Below, in pieces: positions 45,730 through 56,724 of a stretch of DNA of 64,000 nucleotides (within the stretch, counting starts at the first letter, position 1; each line of letters starts with the position of its first letter). The stretch is from positions 19,566 to 83,565 of the forward strand of contig NW_026094221.1 of assembly GCF_024586455.1 (NCBI RefSeq), given 5' to 3'. The notes beneath the pieces were generated by a model. That model ran no database searches. It was not told where the DNA came from and saw only the letters and a list, made by a program, of their open reading frames with translations. This DNA comes from Bactrocera neohumeralis (Eukaryota > Arthropoda > Insecta > Diptera > Tephritidae). The position numbers and the translations under genes were made by a program.

Positions 45730-46415
45730 GTAGCATTCAGCTGCCATACAAACTGACCGATCAAAGTAAAGTTGTTGAATGAAACCTTTTCAATTTAAAA
45801 AGGGTATCATTGCTCTGGTGCAATCAAATTTAACGTTCTTTATACTCTTGCAACATGGTGCAACGGAGTATAACTGACTGAGACTGGTGACAGTCTATCT
45901 GTCTATCCACCAGAATGAGCTGTTTGGAAGTGGTAGTCGGAGTACCTCAAAGCCCACAAATCGCCATTAACCGAAAACTTAAAAAGTGCAATAACTAAAA
46001 TAAGATATAAAAGCGTGAATTGATACAGGGGATCACAGTGAAAAGGAGCACTTGTGAGCCAAAATTTTGAAAAAGTTGACGTGTCCCCGCTCTCTAATAA
46101 GTTTGTTGTACATTTTGGTAATATCATATATCTCGGGATCCGACCGACCGATTTCGACTCAATTTAATACGTAGCATTCTTCGCATATTCCTATGTCTCA
46201 GTGTGAAAAGGGATGAAATCGCACTAAACCCAAGCCTAAAGTATGCTACCTTATAACTAAAAATTTTCCAAAAAAAAAAAGCAAAACTGTTCAAGCCCCT
46301 ATCTATTGATGACTTTTAACAGAAAATATCGGTCAGAATCCTTTCCCAACAATGGTATTTCTATGTATCAGAAAGACTTGACTCGTGTGAGGTATATAAT
46401 TTAAATTCAGGCATA
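45730..46415 (+). repeat. Diverged Helentron-like repeat, left part
   Basis: Opens at about 45838 with TATACTCTTGCAACATGGTG CAACGGAGTATAA, a variant of the opening hairpin of copies A-D, preceded by a 3'-end-like block (45785-45835). The body has the family's phrases (ACTAAAATAAGATATAAA, TATCTCGGGATC). It continues after the Jockey insertion at 48131. Confidence 0.55.
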
Positions 46416-47900
46416 CGATTCTGTACGTAAATTAAAGCACTTAAACGTGAGGAAGAATTGAATACCGAAATGTGTATAAAGAAGCTGTGTCCGAATTCAA
46501 ACAAGCAAAATTCCCTTTGGAAAGCCCAAAAGTCCTTGAAGCCTCCAACTGACTCCAAATTGCTCTTATACGAGACTTGGGTGGAAATTGGGCTCGAAGT
46601 GACGAGGAAACGGCTAATTGCTTTGCAAATCACCTAGAAAAGGTATTTCAACCCAATTTGCGAAAGAACAACTTTAAGCTGTCAGTCTTACCCAACACAG
46701 CTAAAGAGTCGTTCTAGTCTCTTAAGACTTCACCTTCTGAAATTATTGGTATCATCAAAAAACTTAATCCAAAAAAGTTGCCGGTACATGATAAAATTTC
46801 CCCAAAAATGCTAATTGAGTTACCAATTACTGCTGTAGAGGTGCTCTCTTTGCTCTTCAATGCAATTATTAGTTTCGGATAATATCCAATTTCATGGAAA
46901 AAGTCGCAGATAATCTTGATAGATAAACCTGGGAAAGACTTAACACAGCCGTCTTCATACAGACCAATCAGTCTTCTACCCTGTCTTTCAAAAGTTTTTG
47001 ACAAAGTATTACTATCAAAGATGTCTCCTTTCTTCCACGAAAATATTGCATAAATTCGGGTTTCGTGCGAAACATGGCACAATAGAGCAGGTAAATAGAA
47101 TTACTAACGAGATAAAAAAAAATTCTACCTTTAGAATTGTATAAAACATTGGAGTCTTATTTAAAAAATAGAAAATTTATGGTAAAAGTGGGAGATTTCT
47201 TATCTGATGAACGACAGATAAGGGCTGTTGTACCCCAGGGCAGTGTTTTAGGCCCAACACTATACATCATATAGTATACAGCAGATCTTCCAACAGCTAA
47301 TAATATATTAACTTCAACTTTTGCGGACGACACAGCTATAGTGAGCCGTAACAAATGCCACATTTTAGCATCAAGAATATTAGCGGAGCATTTAAGTTCT
47401 GACGAAGAGTGGTTAGCCAACTGGCGTATAAATGTGAATGAACAAAAGTGTAAGCATGTTACATTTTCGCTAAGACCAAAGATGTGCCCGGCAGTAAAAA
47501 TAAACAATATTTTAGTACCCCAAGCGAATGAAGTAACATATCTTGGTATTCACCTAGATAGAAGGCTCACGTGGAGAAAACACATATCTAGTAAAATAAC
47601 ATGTATGAAGATCAGAGCTGCAAATTTAAATTGGCTTATAAAAACTCTAAACTTAGCCTAGACAACAAAGTGCTGTTATATAATGCGGTCATTAAGCCGA
47701 TTTGGATGTATAGCATTCAACTGTGGGGTACGACCTGTTCAAATAATATTGATATAATACAAAGGTTCCAATCAAAAATGCTTAGAACAATCACGTGTTC
47801 ACCATGGTATATGCGTAACGAAAATATCCATAAAGACTTTGGTATTCCTATGGTAAAGAAAGAAGTAGAAGATAACGGAATTCAATATATGTATATCTAA
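46416..47900 (+). pseudogene. Jockey-type ORF2 reverse transcriptase, broken
   Basis: Begins ahead of RT with GGNWARSDEETANCFANHLE KVFQPN. RT: IIGIIKKLNPKKLPVHDKIS, YRPISLLPCLSKVFDKVLLS, then a deletion removing the first catalytic block. It resumes SYLKNRKFMVKVGDFLSDER, VVPQGSVLGPTLY, STFADDTAIVS (FADD about 47320), VTYLGIHLDRRLTWRKHISS. Breaks include TAG at about 46718, TAA at 46879 and a shift near 47640. It belongs to a Jockey lineage different from the element at 21493 (FADD instead of YADD). Confidence 0.8.
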
Positions 47901-48130
47901 ACTCCGAGATCACCCAAACCCTTTGGCTATTTTGGCTTTGGTACATTCCTGCGATCAAACACAACGTAAAAGAAGAGATATGCCTGCGTATTAAGGAGCA
48001 ACGTATCACTAAAACAGCTCAATCACTTGCTTGAGCCTGTCTAGTTTTTAAATAGATTTAAGATTTTGTAACTTATTGTTAGGCTTTAACAAAAAGCAGA
48101 TACAATAAATAAAATAATTTTGAAAAAAAA
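46416..48130 (+). mobile_element. Jockey-type retrotransposon fragment
   Basis: 5'-truncated copy ending in an A run (48122-48130) and flanked by AAATTCAGG[C/T]ATA at 46403-46415 and 48131-48143 (12 of 13). Length 1.7 kb. It splits a Helentron-like repeat. Confidence 0.8.
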
Positions 48131-49190
48131 AAATTCAGGTATAATCCTTCTCTGATAATGGTATATCTGTATTCCAAAAATTGGTCAAATCGGGCCAATA
48201 CTTCCCTGACCGCCATATACCTAACATAAATATTTTTAAACTTCCAGGTGACTGCATTCTGGATATATCGGCCAATATTTGAGTTTTCTAAATAAAAATG
48301 AGAGAGCGTATTTTACTCATAAGTGCGCCTAAAATAGATAAGATTGGGCGCAAACTTGACCCAGCCCTCATATAACTATTATTAGGATTTTCGAACAATC
48401 ACCTCTCCATATGATTAATAAATAAAATTGGGTCGATACTCTTCCAACTCCTATATAATACATATCATGATTTTAACATACACTATCGGTATACTTATGT
48501 ATGATAGGTAGAAAAAGTCCTGACCGAATCTAATTTTTGGGTGAGTGACGTCAAGTGGTCCATGAAAATTTCGAAATATCTCCAATTTTGAAAATCAGCA
48601 CTTCTTTGAGCAGGGAACCAGATGCATACCCCGTGATATAAATATGTCGTCAATTTTTTTTTCGTTAAAGTTATTAAAGGTTGAAATTTAGAGCACGATG
48701 AAATTGTAAAATTATTTCCTCATAAGCTACTAGAGATAAATTTTGTGAAGTCAAAGAAAAATGTTCGTGCTATATTATAGATATTTGTATAAGGTCATTT
48801 TGTTAGAATAATAATATTTAAAAAAAAAGAAAAAAGAAAATTAAAAAGCATGTGACACAACCCGGAAAATATTCGCCTTTAATAAACTGCAAAAAAAAAT
48901 GGTTTTCAATCATACCATTTCAAAGATATTGATTTTTTTGTAACCCTACCGCTCTAAAAACGTATGGCACATGGATCATTCCGCAGTGCGCTCGTAAGCT
49001 CCCGACATGTTTGCCGCAAAAAAAGCATAAGAACATTGCGAAGGTTGTTAGACCTTTATCATCTTCAATTTATTTCGGTTGTACACAGTGATATTATCAT
49101 CACTAAAAGATTATCTCTGAATTTCAATTTTATATCCCATGCAGTGAGCAATAATTTCAATCAAAAGTCAACTGCAGATACAGTTCTTCT
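48131..49190. other. Right part of diverged Helentron-like repeat, then spacer
   Basis: 48131-48540 continues the repeat interrupted at 46415 (TTCCAAAAATTGGTCAAATC GGGCC and similar). Beyond 48540 I recognise nothing; 49080-49150 resembles 8300-8345 (GATTATC.(C/T)TGAATTTCAA), so a shared repeat is likely. Confidence 0.4.
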
Positions 49191-49549
49191 TCTTCTTCTC
49201 ATTTATTGGGGTAAACATCGCTAGCACGGTTATAACCGAGTTTATAACAGTGCACCGGTAGTTTTTTCTTTTCGTAATTTGGCGTAAATTCGAGATACCA
49301 AGTGCAGAAAGCCCCTTCTCCATCTAAACTCTCCAACGGAGTGGAGGTCTTCCTCTTCCTCTGCTTCCCCCGGCGGGTATTGCGTCGAATACTTTCAGAG
49401 CTGGAGTGCTTTCGTCCATTCGAACGGCATGAGCTCGCCGGCTTAGCCGCTGTCTCTTAATTCGCTGAACTATGTGAATGGTGACGCAAAACTCATACAG
49501 CTCATCATTCCATCGACTGCGATATTCGCTCTTGCTAATGCGCAAAGAA
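49191..49549 (-). mobile_element. RTE 3' fragment, part 1 (split by R1)
   Basis: Minus-strand RTE tail: (TTC)n at 49191-49203, then on the minus strand SEYRSRWNDELYEFCVTIHI VQRIKRQRL, HAVRMDESTPALKVFDAIPA and GRGRPPLRW. It breaks at AATGCGCAAAGAA (49537-49549), which is repeated at 52787-52799 where the RTE continues. This pins the R1 insertion. Confidence 0.88.
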
Positions 49550-52500
49550 AGAAGATTGCGGGAAGCCTCCTTCATGTTGCCTTTGCAAAGAGGCCAAACA
49601 TGAAAAAATCGACCAGATCCCGGGCTCCGCAAAATGCACGGTATATAGGAATTACAAGACTGCCGACGCACTACTTTCGCAAATGGTGACGGAGAGCGAC
49701 TACGAGATGATCATCATAAGCGAGCAATACAAAAAGAAAGAGAGAGGTATCTGGCTAGAAGATAGCAGCTCAACCGCCGCTATATGGCTACCACCAGGGA
49801 GTAATATCAGGACTGTAAACAATGGGAACGGCAACGGCTTCGTCTGGGCCAAAAGCGACCTTATTACAGTAATCAGCTGCTACTTGACGCCAAGCGATAG
49901 TATACAGGAATTTCAAGGAAAGCTCGACAACATAGAGGATACAGCCAGGTCTATAGAAGGTCAATTGATTATCGCCGGAGACCTAAATTCCAGAGCCGTA
50001 GAGTGGGGTCTACCAAGCACGGACTCGAGAAGAAAGCGCATTGTAGAAATGGCTGCGCGGCTAGGGCTAGTAGTGCACAATACGGGAAATGCAACCACGT
50101 TTAGAAGACCGGGATGCGAGGAAACCACAGCAGACATTACCCTATCAACAGAACGCATGGCAGGCTCAATAAAGAACTGGAAGGTCCTGGAGGATTACAC
50201 TGGCAGCGATCATCACTACATCTCATTTATGATCGACACGGGAACAAGCACTAACCAGCAAAGGAAAACAACTGGAACATGAAAGTGGAACATTGCGAAG
50301 CTAGATACTTCGAAATTAATCTCCGCAATAGACGACCAAAACCCATCTAGCAAACCCCCCATAATCGCAGGAAAAACTGTCGAGCACACAATGCTTAATA
50401 TAACAAGAGCCTGTCAAAAAGCAATGCCCAAGGCCTCCCACAGCAAACATAAAGCAGTAGTTTACTGGTGGACTGAAAATATAGCCCAACTCAGACGGAC
50501 ATGCCTCCGCCTTCGCAGATCCTGCACGAGATCCAGGCGTAGAGGAGCCGCAACTCAAGAAGCCGATCAATACAAATTAGCAAAGAAGGAGCTAAAGCAT
50601 GCCATCGACGACAGCAAAAAGAAAAAATGGGAGGAACTACGCGAGGATATAAATAGAAACCCCTGGGGACTCGGGTATAAAATAGTGATGAAGAAACTCG
50701 GCGCTCGAGCAAAGCCACCTGATCTAACCGCTGCCCAAATGGATAACATTGTGAACGCACTATTCCCCACACACGAAACAAGGGCTAGGGACCCAGAACA
50801 CATCCTAAGACCGACGCAAATCCCTCGGTTTACCCTTGAGGAGCTGCAACTAGCCACTGCAAAGCTCAAGGCCAACAAATCCCCCGGACCGGACGGGATC
50901 CCATCAGAAATTCTCAAAATAATCGCTGCAGAGCGCCCAGGAGTACTACTGAACATGTACAACGCCTGCCTTGAAGCCGGAATATTCCCTGAACCCTGGA
51001 AAAAGCAACGGCTGGTTCTAATAAGTAAGGGAAAAGGAGACCCCAATTCAACGCCCAATTCGCCATCAGCATACCGCCTTCTATGTATGCTTGACACAGC
51101 GGGAAAGCTATACGAAACCCTGCTTAAACCCAGACTTGAAGCGGCTATCAACGAAGCTGGAGGACTGTCCCCTAGACAATATGGCTTTAGACCCGGCAGA
51201 TCAACCATAGGAGCAATAAAATGCGTCATCGAAAGCGTAGAAGTCGCACAACGTAGATGGCATAAATACAAAAGAATAGCGTTGCTGGCTACTCTAGATG
51301 TCCGAAACGCCTTCAACAGCGCTAGATGGGTAGATATGATCGACGCTCTCGAGAAAAGCTTTAAGGTACCCGACTACCTCAGGGCCGTGGTGCGGAGCTA
51401 CCTTAGCAACAGGAAACTGCTATACGAAACTAAAGAGGGATCACGACAGATAGCGGTCACGTCAGGAGCAGCACAAGGTTCCATCCTCGGACCAGACTTA
51501 TGGAACATTAGCTATGACGCTATATTAAAACTAGAAATGCCAGATGAATCGTATTTAATAGGCTACGCCGACGACATTGCAGCAGTAATCACAGCAAGGG
51601 ACACAGAAGAAGCGCGAAGAAAGCTGAACCAGGTCATGATACGGACCGAAGCATGGCTCGACTCACACAGCCTCCAGCTCGCTACGGAAAAAACAGAGCT
51701 ACTGCTGCTAACAAATAAGCACATACCTCTCGAAGTAACCATGCCTACGACTACGGATATTCTTAGGACAAAAAAAGCAGTTAACTACCTAGGCGTAAGA
51801 CTGGACCCTAGACTAACCTTCTGGGCACAAATCCAGCACGCCGCAGGAAAGGCAGCGAAGATCACCTCTCAACTGAGCCGACTAATGGCCAACATAGGAG
51901 GCCCCAGTCATGAAAAAAGAAAGCTCCTAATGTCGACAACAATCAGCGTTTTATTATACGGAGCTTAGATATGGGCAGATGTACTTAAAAAGAAAAACCG
52001 GCGTAAGGTAGCGGCCAGAGTGCACCGCACAGCAGCCCTCAGAGTTGCATCAGCCTACCGAACAGTGTCCGGCGAGGCAATATTAGTTATAAGCGGAAAT
52101 GCCCCAATTGACCTTCTAGCACACGAAAGGAAAAAGCTGTGGGAGCTAAGGCAGTCATCCGATAACAACAAAAGCGCAATAGAACAAATAAAGAAAGAAA
52201 CATTAATAACATGGCAACAAAGATGGGACACCGAAAGTCGCGGCAGATGGACGGCCAGGCTTATAAAAGATCTAGACTCATGGACAGGCCGAAAATTCGG
52301 AGAGGTAGATTTTTACACAACCCAGCTGTTATCCGGTCAGAATGGGAACAGTCGAAGAGCCGTCATGCCTATATAACGACGCGACAGAAGACGACGCTGA
52401 ACATACATTCTTCGAATGTGCGCGCTGGCAAGGAGAACGCACCGCTGTAGAGGACCTGGTTGGCCCAATAAACGCGGACAATTAAGTCAGCGTTATGTTG

Positions 52501-52787
52501 GAAAGTGAAGAAAACTGGAGCATCATCAAGAAATTCGCTGCACTCTTGCTACGCAGCAAAAAGCGGGACCTGGACGCAGGTGCGCAGATGTAAATCTCTC
52601 AATGAGAAAAATGGAACGCCACCCTGAAGTAATGCAAACGCGGTCCCAGGGTGGGCGACGGTTCCTTAGAGGGGGGGTTTTTAGTGACCTGCAAGTGGCA
52701 CATACCGCTGCTGTGACGATAGCATCGACGATGCGGAAGGCATTTTCCACCCCCTCGCCCGCAAACAAAAAAAAAAAAAAAAAAAAA
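49550..52787 (+). mobile_element. R1-type non-LTR retrotransposon nested in RTE
   Basis: 3.2-kb copy with an A run (52767-52788) at the 3' end and a 12-13-bp duplication (A)ATGCGCAAAGAA on both sides. It is 5'-truncated and internally deleted: the ORF1 zinc-knuckle tail is fused to the endonuclease. ORF2 is otherwise nearly full length. R1-clade assignment is from the ORF1 tail (CKEA.H...DQIPGSAKC), endonuclease GDLNSRAVEWG and RT context; not the rDNA-specific site. Confidence 0.88.
49551..52592 (+). pseudogene. R1-type ORF1 tail fused to ORF2 (endonuclease-RT)
   Basis: In one frame, 49551-49640 reads DCGKPPSCCLCKEAKHEKID QIPGSAKCTVYR (ORF1 knuckle tail) and passes without stop into TADALLSQMVTESDYEMIII SEQYKK, the endonuclease a few residues after its start. 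Endonuclease: IIAGDLNSRAVEWGLPSTD, TADITLSTERM, GSDHHYISF. RT: NKSPGPDGIPSEILK, YRLLCMLDTAGKLYETLL, RQYGFRPGRSTIGAIKCVIE, LATLDVRNAFNSARW (Asp), GAAQGSILGPDLWNISYDAI, IGYADDIAAVI (YADD about 51562-51573). Stops: TGA 50280-50282 and TAG 51966-51968, both in frame; a shift near 52340 precedes the C-terminal CysHis region. Only three lesions in about 1000 codons. Confidence 0.9.
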
Positions 52788-53316
52788 ATGCGCAAAGAAT
52801 CATAAGTCTTCGGCAGGACCGTTCTCTCGAAAACTTGTAATGTCGATTCATCAGATCGTCCATATAGCAGGACGGGAAGAATGAGTGACTTATAGAGTTT
52901 GGTCTTTGTTTGTGGACAGAGGACTTTACTTCCCAATTACCTACTCATTCCGAAGTAACACCTTTCGGCAAGAGTTATTCTGCGTTGGATTTCGAAGTTA
53001 TACGTCAACATTGACGTGGGATGCAGTAGATATTTCTTATAGCCCTGTTTGACTACCAGACCCATTTGCTTCGCTTCCTTATATGCTCTGGAAAAAGAAG
53101 AACTAACGACGCGGGTTTTGAGGCCAATGACATCAATATCATCAGCGTACGCCAGCAGCTATACACTCTTATAGAATATTGCATCTGCTCGATTAAGCTC
53201 TGCAGCTCGAATTATTTTCTCCAGAAGTAGGTTGAAGAAGTCACTTGAAAGAGAGTTGCCTTGTCTGAAACCTCGTTTGGTATTGAACGACTCGGAGAGG
53301 TCCTTTCCCCATATAA
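52788..53316 (-). mobile_element. RTE fragment, part 2 (continues from 49549)
   Basis: Minus strand: SDESTLQVFERTVLPKTYDS L near 52800 continues the RTE C-terminal domain, then upstream sequence of the RT (KTKLYKSLILPVLLYG). The end near 53160-53310 reads LSESFNTKRGFRQGNSLSSD FFNLLLEKI. It stops at about 53316, so the RT is 5'-truncated. Many small gaps. Confidence 0.8.
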
Positions 53317-53630
53317 TAGTTGTCGTAATAATTTTGAGTGAGCGCTGTTGGGTGGATAAAAGTGGGTGAAAATTTGCCCTAAGGCTTAAATAACTAATAT
53401 GAGGATTTTCAAATATCCGAGTAACTTTATTCCTCATAAACTATTGATGGTATGTGTGGTAATGAAACTCCGAAAGCATTTTTTTCTGTTATTAATACGT
53501 GATATTGCCAAATAGGATAAAAGTAAAGAAATCAAACGGGTTGTGCCTATGATGTGACTTAAGAAAATACCAACATTAATTTTGATCCATTCACTATTCA
53601 ATTTAATTACAAATGTAAAGTTCTTTCGCT
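53317..53630. other. Non-coding repeat-like spacer
   Basis: Phrases resembling Helentron-like repeat bodies (GTGGATAAAAGTGGGTGAAA) but no ends. No gene. Confidence 0.4.
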
Positions 53631-56004
53631 TCCTTCTTCTTCTTCTTCTTAATTGGCGTAGACACGTTTCTTCTTTTCGCTACGTAGCGCCAATTGGATA
53701 TTCTAAGCGGAGCCAGATCCTTCTCCTCTTGGTCCTTCCAACGGAGTGCAGGTCTTCTTCTTCCTCTGCTTCCCCCGGCGGGTACTGCGTCAAATCTTTT
53801 CAGAGCTGGAGTGTTTTCTTCCATCCGGACAGCATGACCTAGCCAGCGTAGCCGCTGTCTTTTAATTCGCTGAACTATGTCAATGTCGTCGTATATCTCG
53901 TACAGCTCATCGTTCCATCGAATGCGATATTCGCCGTGACCTATGCGCAAAGGACCATAAATCTTTCGCAGAACCTTTCTCTCGAAAATTCGTAACGTCG
54001 ACTCATCGGTTGGTGTCATCGTCCAAGCCTTTGCACCATATAGCAGGACGGGAATTATGAGTGATTTATAGAGTTTGGCTTTTGTTCGTCGAGAGAGTAC
54101 TTTACTTTTCAATTGCCTACTCAGTCCGAAGTAGCACCTGTTGGCAAGGGCAATCCTGCGTTGGATTTCCAGGCAGACATTGTTGGTGGTGTTAATACTG
54201 GTCCCTAAATAGATGAAATTATCTACAACTTCAAAGTTATGACTGTCAACAGTGACATGAGAGCCAAGTCGCGAGTGTGACGACTGTTTGTTTGATGACA
54301 GGAGATATTTCGTCTTGCCCTCGTTCACTGCCAGACCCATTTGTTTTGCTTCCTTGTCTAGTCTGGAGAAAGCAGAACTAACGGCGCGGGTGGCCGATGA
54401 TATCAATATCATCGGCATACGCCAGCAGCTGTACACTCTTATAGAAGATGGTACCTTCTCTATTAAATTCTGCAGCTCGAACTATTTTCTCAGAATCGCC
54501 TTGACTAAAACCTTGTTTGGTATCGAACGGCTCGGAGAGGTCCTTCCCGATTCTGACGGAGCTTTTGGTGTTGCTCAACGTCAGCTTACACAGCCTTATT
54601 AGTTTTGCGGGGATACCAAATTCAGACATCGCGGCATAAAGGCAGCTCCTTTTCGTGCTGTCGAAAGCAGCTTTGAAATCGACGAAGAGGTGGTGTGTGT
54701 CGATTCTTCTTTCACGGGTCTTTTCCAAGGTTTTGCGCATGGTGAATATCTGGTCGGTTGTTGATTTTCCCAGGTCTGAAGCCACACTGATAAGGTCCAA
54801 GCAGTTTGATGACGGTGGGCTTTAATCTTTCACACAATACGCTCGATAGAACCTTATACGCGATGTTGAGGAGGCTAATCCCACGGTAGTTGGCGCAGAT
54901 TGCGGGGTCGTCTTTCTTATGGATTGGGCATAGCACACTTAAATTCCAATCGTTGGGCATGCTTTCGTCCGACCACATTTTACAAAGAAGTTGATGCATG
55001 CTCCTTATCAGTTCTCCGCCGCCGAGTTTGAAAAGTTCGCCCGGCAGTACGTCGGCCCCTGCCGCTTTGTTGTTCTTCAGGCGGGCAATTGCTATTCGGA
55101 CTTCTTCATGGTCGGGTAATGGAATGTCTGCTCCATCGTCATCGATTGGGGAATCGGGTTCGCCTTCTCCTAGAGTTGTGCGTTCACTGCCTTTCAGCAG
55201 GCTGGAGAAGTGTTCCCTCCTTAATTTAAGTATGCTCTGGGCATCGGTCACTAGATCACCTTTGGGGGTTCTGCAAGAGTATGCTCCGGTCTTGAAACCT
55301 TCTGTAAGCCGCCACATTTTTTCGTAGAATTTTCGATCATTACCCTTGTCGGCCAGCTTATCAAGCTCTTCATACTTACGCATTTCAGCCTCTTTCTTTT
55401 TCTGTCTGCAAATGCGTCTCGCTTCCCTCTCCAACTCCCGGTATCTATCCCATCCCGCACGAGTTGTGGTCGATCGTGACGTTGTGAGGTAAGCAGTCTG
55501 TTTTCTGCACAGAGGTAGTGGTCCGAGTCGATGTTAGGACCTCGGAGCGTACGCACGTCTAGAGCACTGGAGACGTGTTTTACGACTATCACAACATGAT
55601 CGGTCGGGTTGGTGGCTTTTCGATCCGGAGACAGCCAGGTAGCTTGATGTATTTTCTTGTGCTGGAATATAGTACTACAGATAACAATATTTCGAGCCCC
55701 GGCGAAGTGTATCAGCCTCAACCCATTTGCGGATGTTTTCTCGTGCAGGTTGAATTTACCGACCGTAGTGCCAAAGATTCCTTCTTTGCCCACCCTGGCG
55801 TTAAAGTCGCCAAGCACGATTTTGACATCGTGGCGGGGGCAGCTCTCATAAGCGCGTCTCTCTTCCACCACGAATCCAACACCAAACTTGCGCTCCTTTA
55901 TATGGCCACTGTAGTAAATGCCACAAGGACCTACTCGTCTCTGTCCTTGTCCCGTCCATCGCATTTCTGGGACGACCTTCCCGGACGTTGTGACAAAGAT
56001 GCCT
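53631..56004 (-). mobile_element. RTE retrotransposon, longest copy
   Basis: Minus-strand element from the (TTC)n tail at 53636-53650 to part of the endonuclease at 56004. It is the most complete RTE here, with both domains represented. It meets a plus-strand RTE fragment head to head at about 55991-56004. Confidence 0.85.
53640..56004 (-). pseudogene. RTE ORF2 (endonuclease-RT), broken
   Basis: Endonuclease half: GKVVPEMRWTGQGQRRVGPC, GHIKERKFGVGFVVEERRAY (a deletion of about 45 codons follows GFVV), DVKIVLGDFNARVGKEGIFG (Asp, Asn), NIVICSTIFQHKKIHQATWL, DSDHYL. This region is often labelled craniofacial development protein 2-like in databases, a known RTE misannotation. RT half: VRIAIARLKNNKAAGADVLP, FVDFKAAFDSTKRS (Asp), QLLAYADDIDIIG (about 54408-54419), QKMGLAVNEGKTKYLL, RLRWLGHAVRMEENTPALKR. 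Shifts near 55430, 54780, 54510 (with loss of about 15 codons after FSQGDS) and 54400. Confidence 0.88.
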
Positions 56005-56550
56005 TCTAATGAGCGCTTGGAGCGCACCTATGAAAGTTTCCCCAGCCAAGATGTCAAAATCGTGCTTGGCGAATGTAGCGCCAGGGTATCTTTGGCACAA
56101 TAGTCGATAAATTCAGCATCCATGAGGAAACATCCCGAAATGGGTTAAGATCGATCGATTTCCCCGGGCTCGAAAAATTGCTGTCTGTAGTACTAGATTA
56201 AAGCATAGGAAATTTCATCAAGGCACCTAGCTGTCAGCGGATCGGAAAGCCACCAAGCAGATTGATCATATTGTGATAAATGAAAGACACGTCTCCAATG
56301 TTTTAGATGCGCGTACGCTCCGAAGTCCTAACATCGACTCGGACCACTATCTTGTTGCAGCCCAGATATGCACCCGCCTCTGAGCAGCCAAAAACGCAAA
56401 ATGAGGAGTGCCGTGCAGCAGCAACATTACGATCGACCAAGGGATAGATATCGAGAGCTGAAGAGGGAAGCGATACGCATTAGCAGATAGAAGAAGAGAG
56501 ATGCCGAAATGAGTGAGTATGAAGAGCTTGACAAGCTCGCCGAGTTTCCA
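55991..56550 (+). mobile_element. RTE endonuclease fragment, inverted to its neighbour
   Basis: Plus-strand RTE piece: VTKMPSNERLERTYESFPSQ, DVKIVLGECSARV (Asn of the GDFNAR motif replaced), then RTPRSPNIDSDHYL-like sequence near 56310-56350 and the RGKRYALADRR..EMPK.VSM KSL linker at about 56465-56540. Full of stops. GTGACAAAGATGCC (55991-56004) belongs to both copies at the junction. Confidence 0.75.
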
Positions 56551-56724
56551 GTGTTCAGCAACACGCTTTGTGTTCTTATTCGTAACAGTTCGCTGCGACG
56601 TTTTTCGGCATTCGTGTTTTTTTTTCGTAGTACATAGTTGCATTTGCATTTAATTTCATCTTTTGGTAAGAAATTGGCAAATATGTATACAAAAATACAT
56701 AATATAATATAAATATTTTAGCAA

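Noticed and set aside
55251..56027. Craniofacial development protein 2-like gene
   Set aside because: This label is a known misannotation of RTE endonuclease; the RT follows in the same element.
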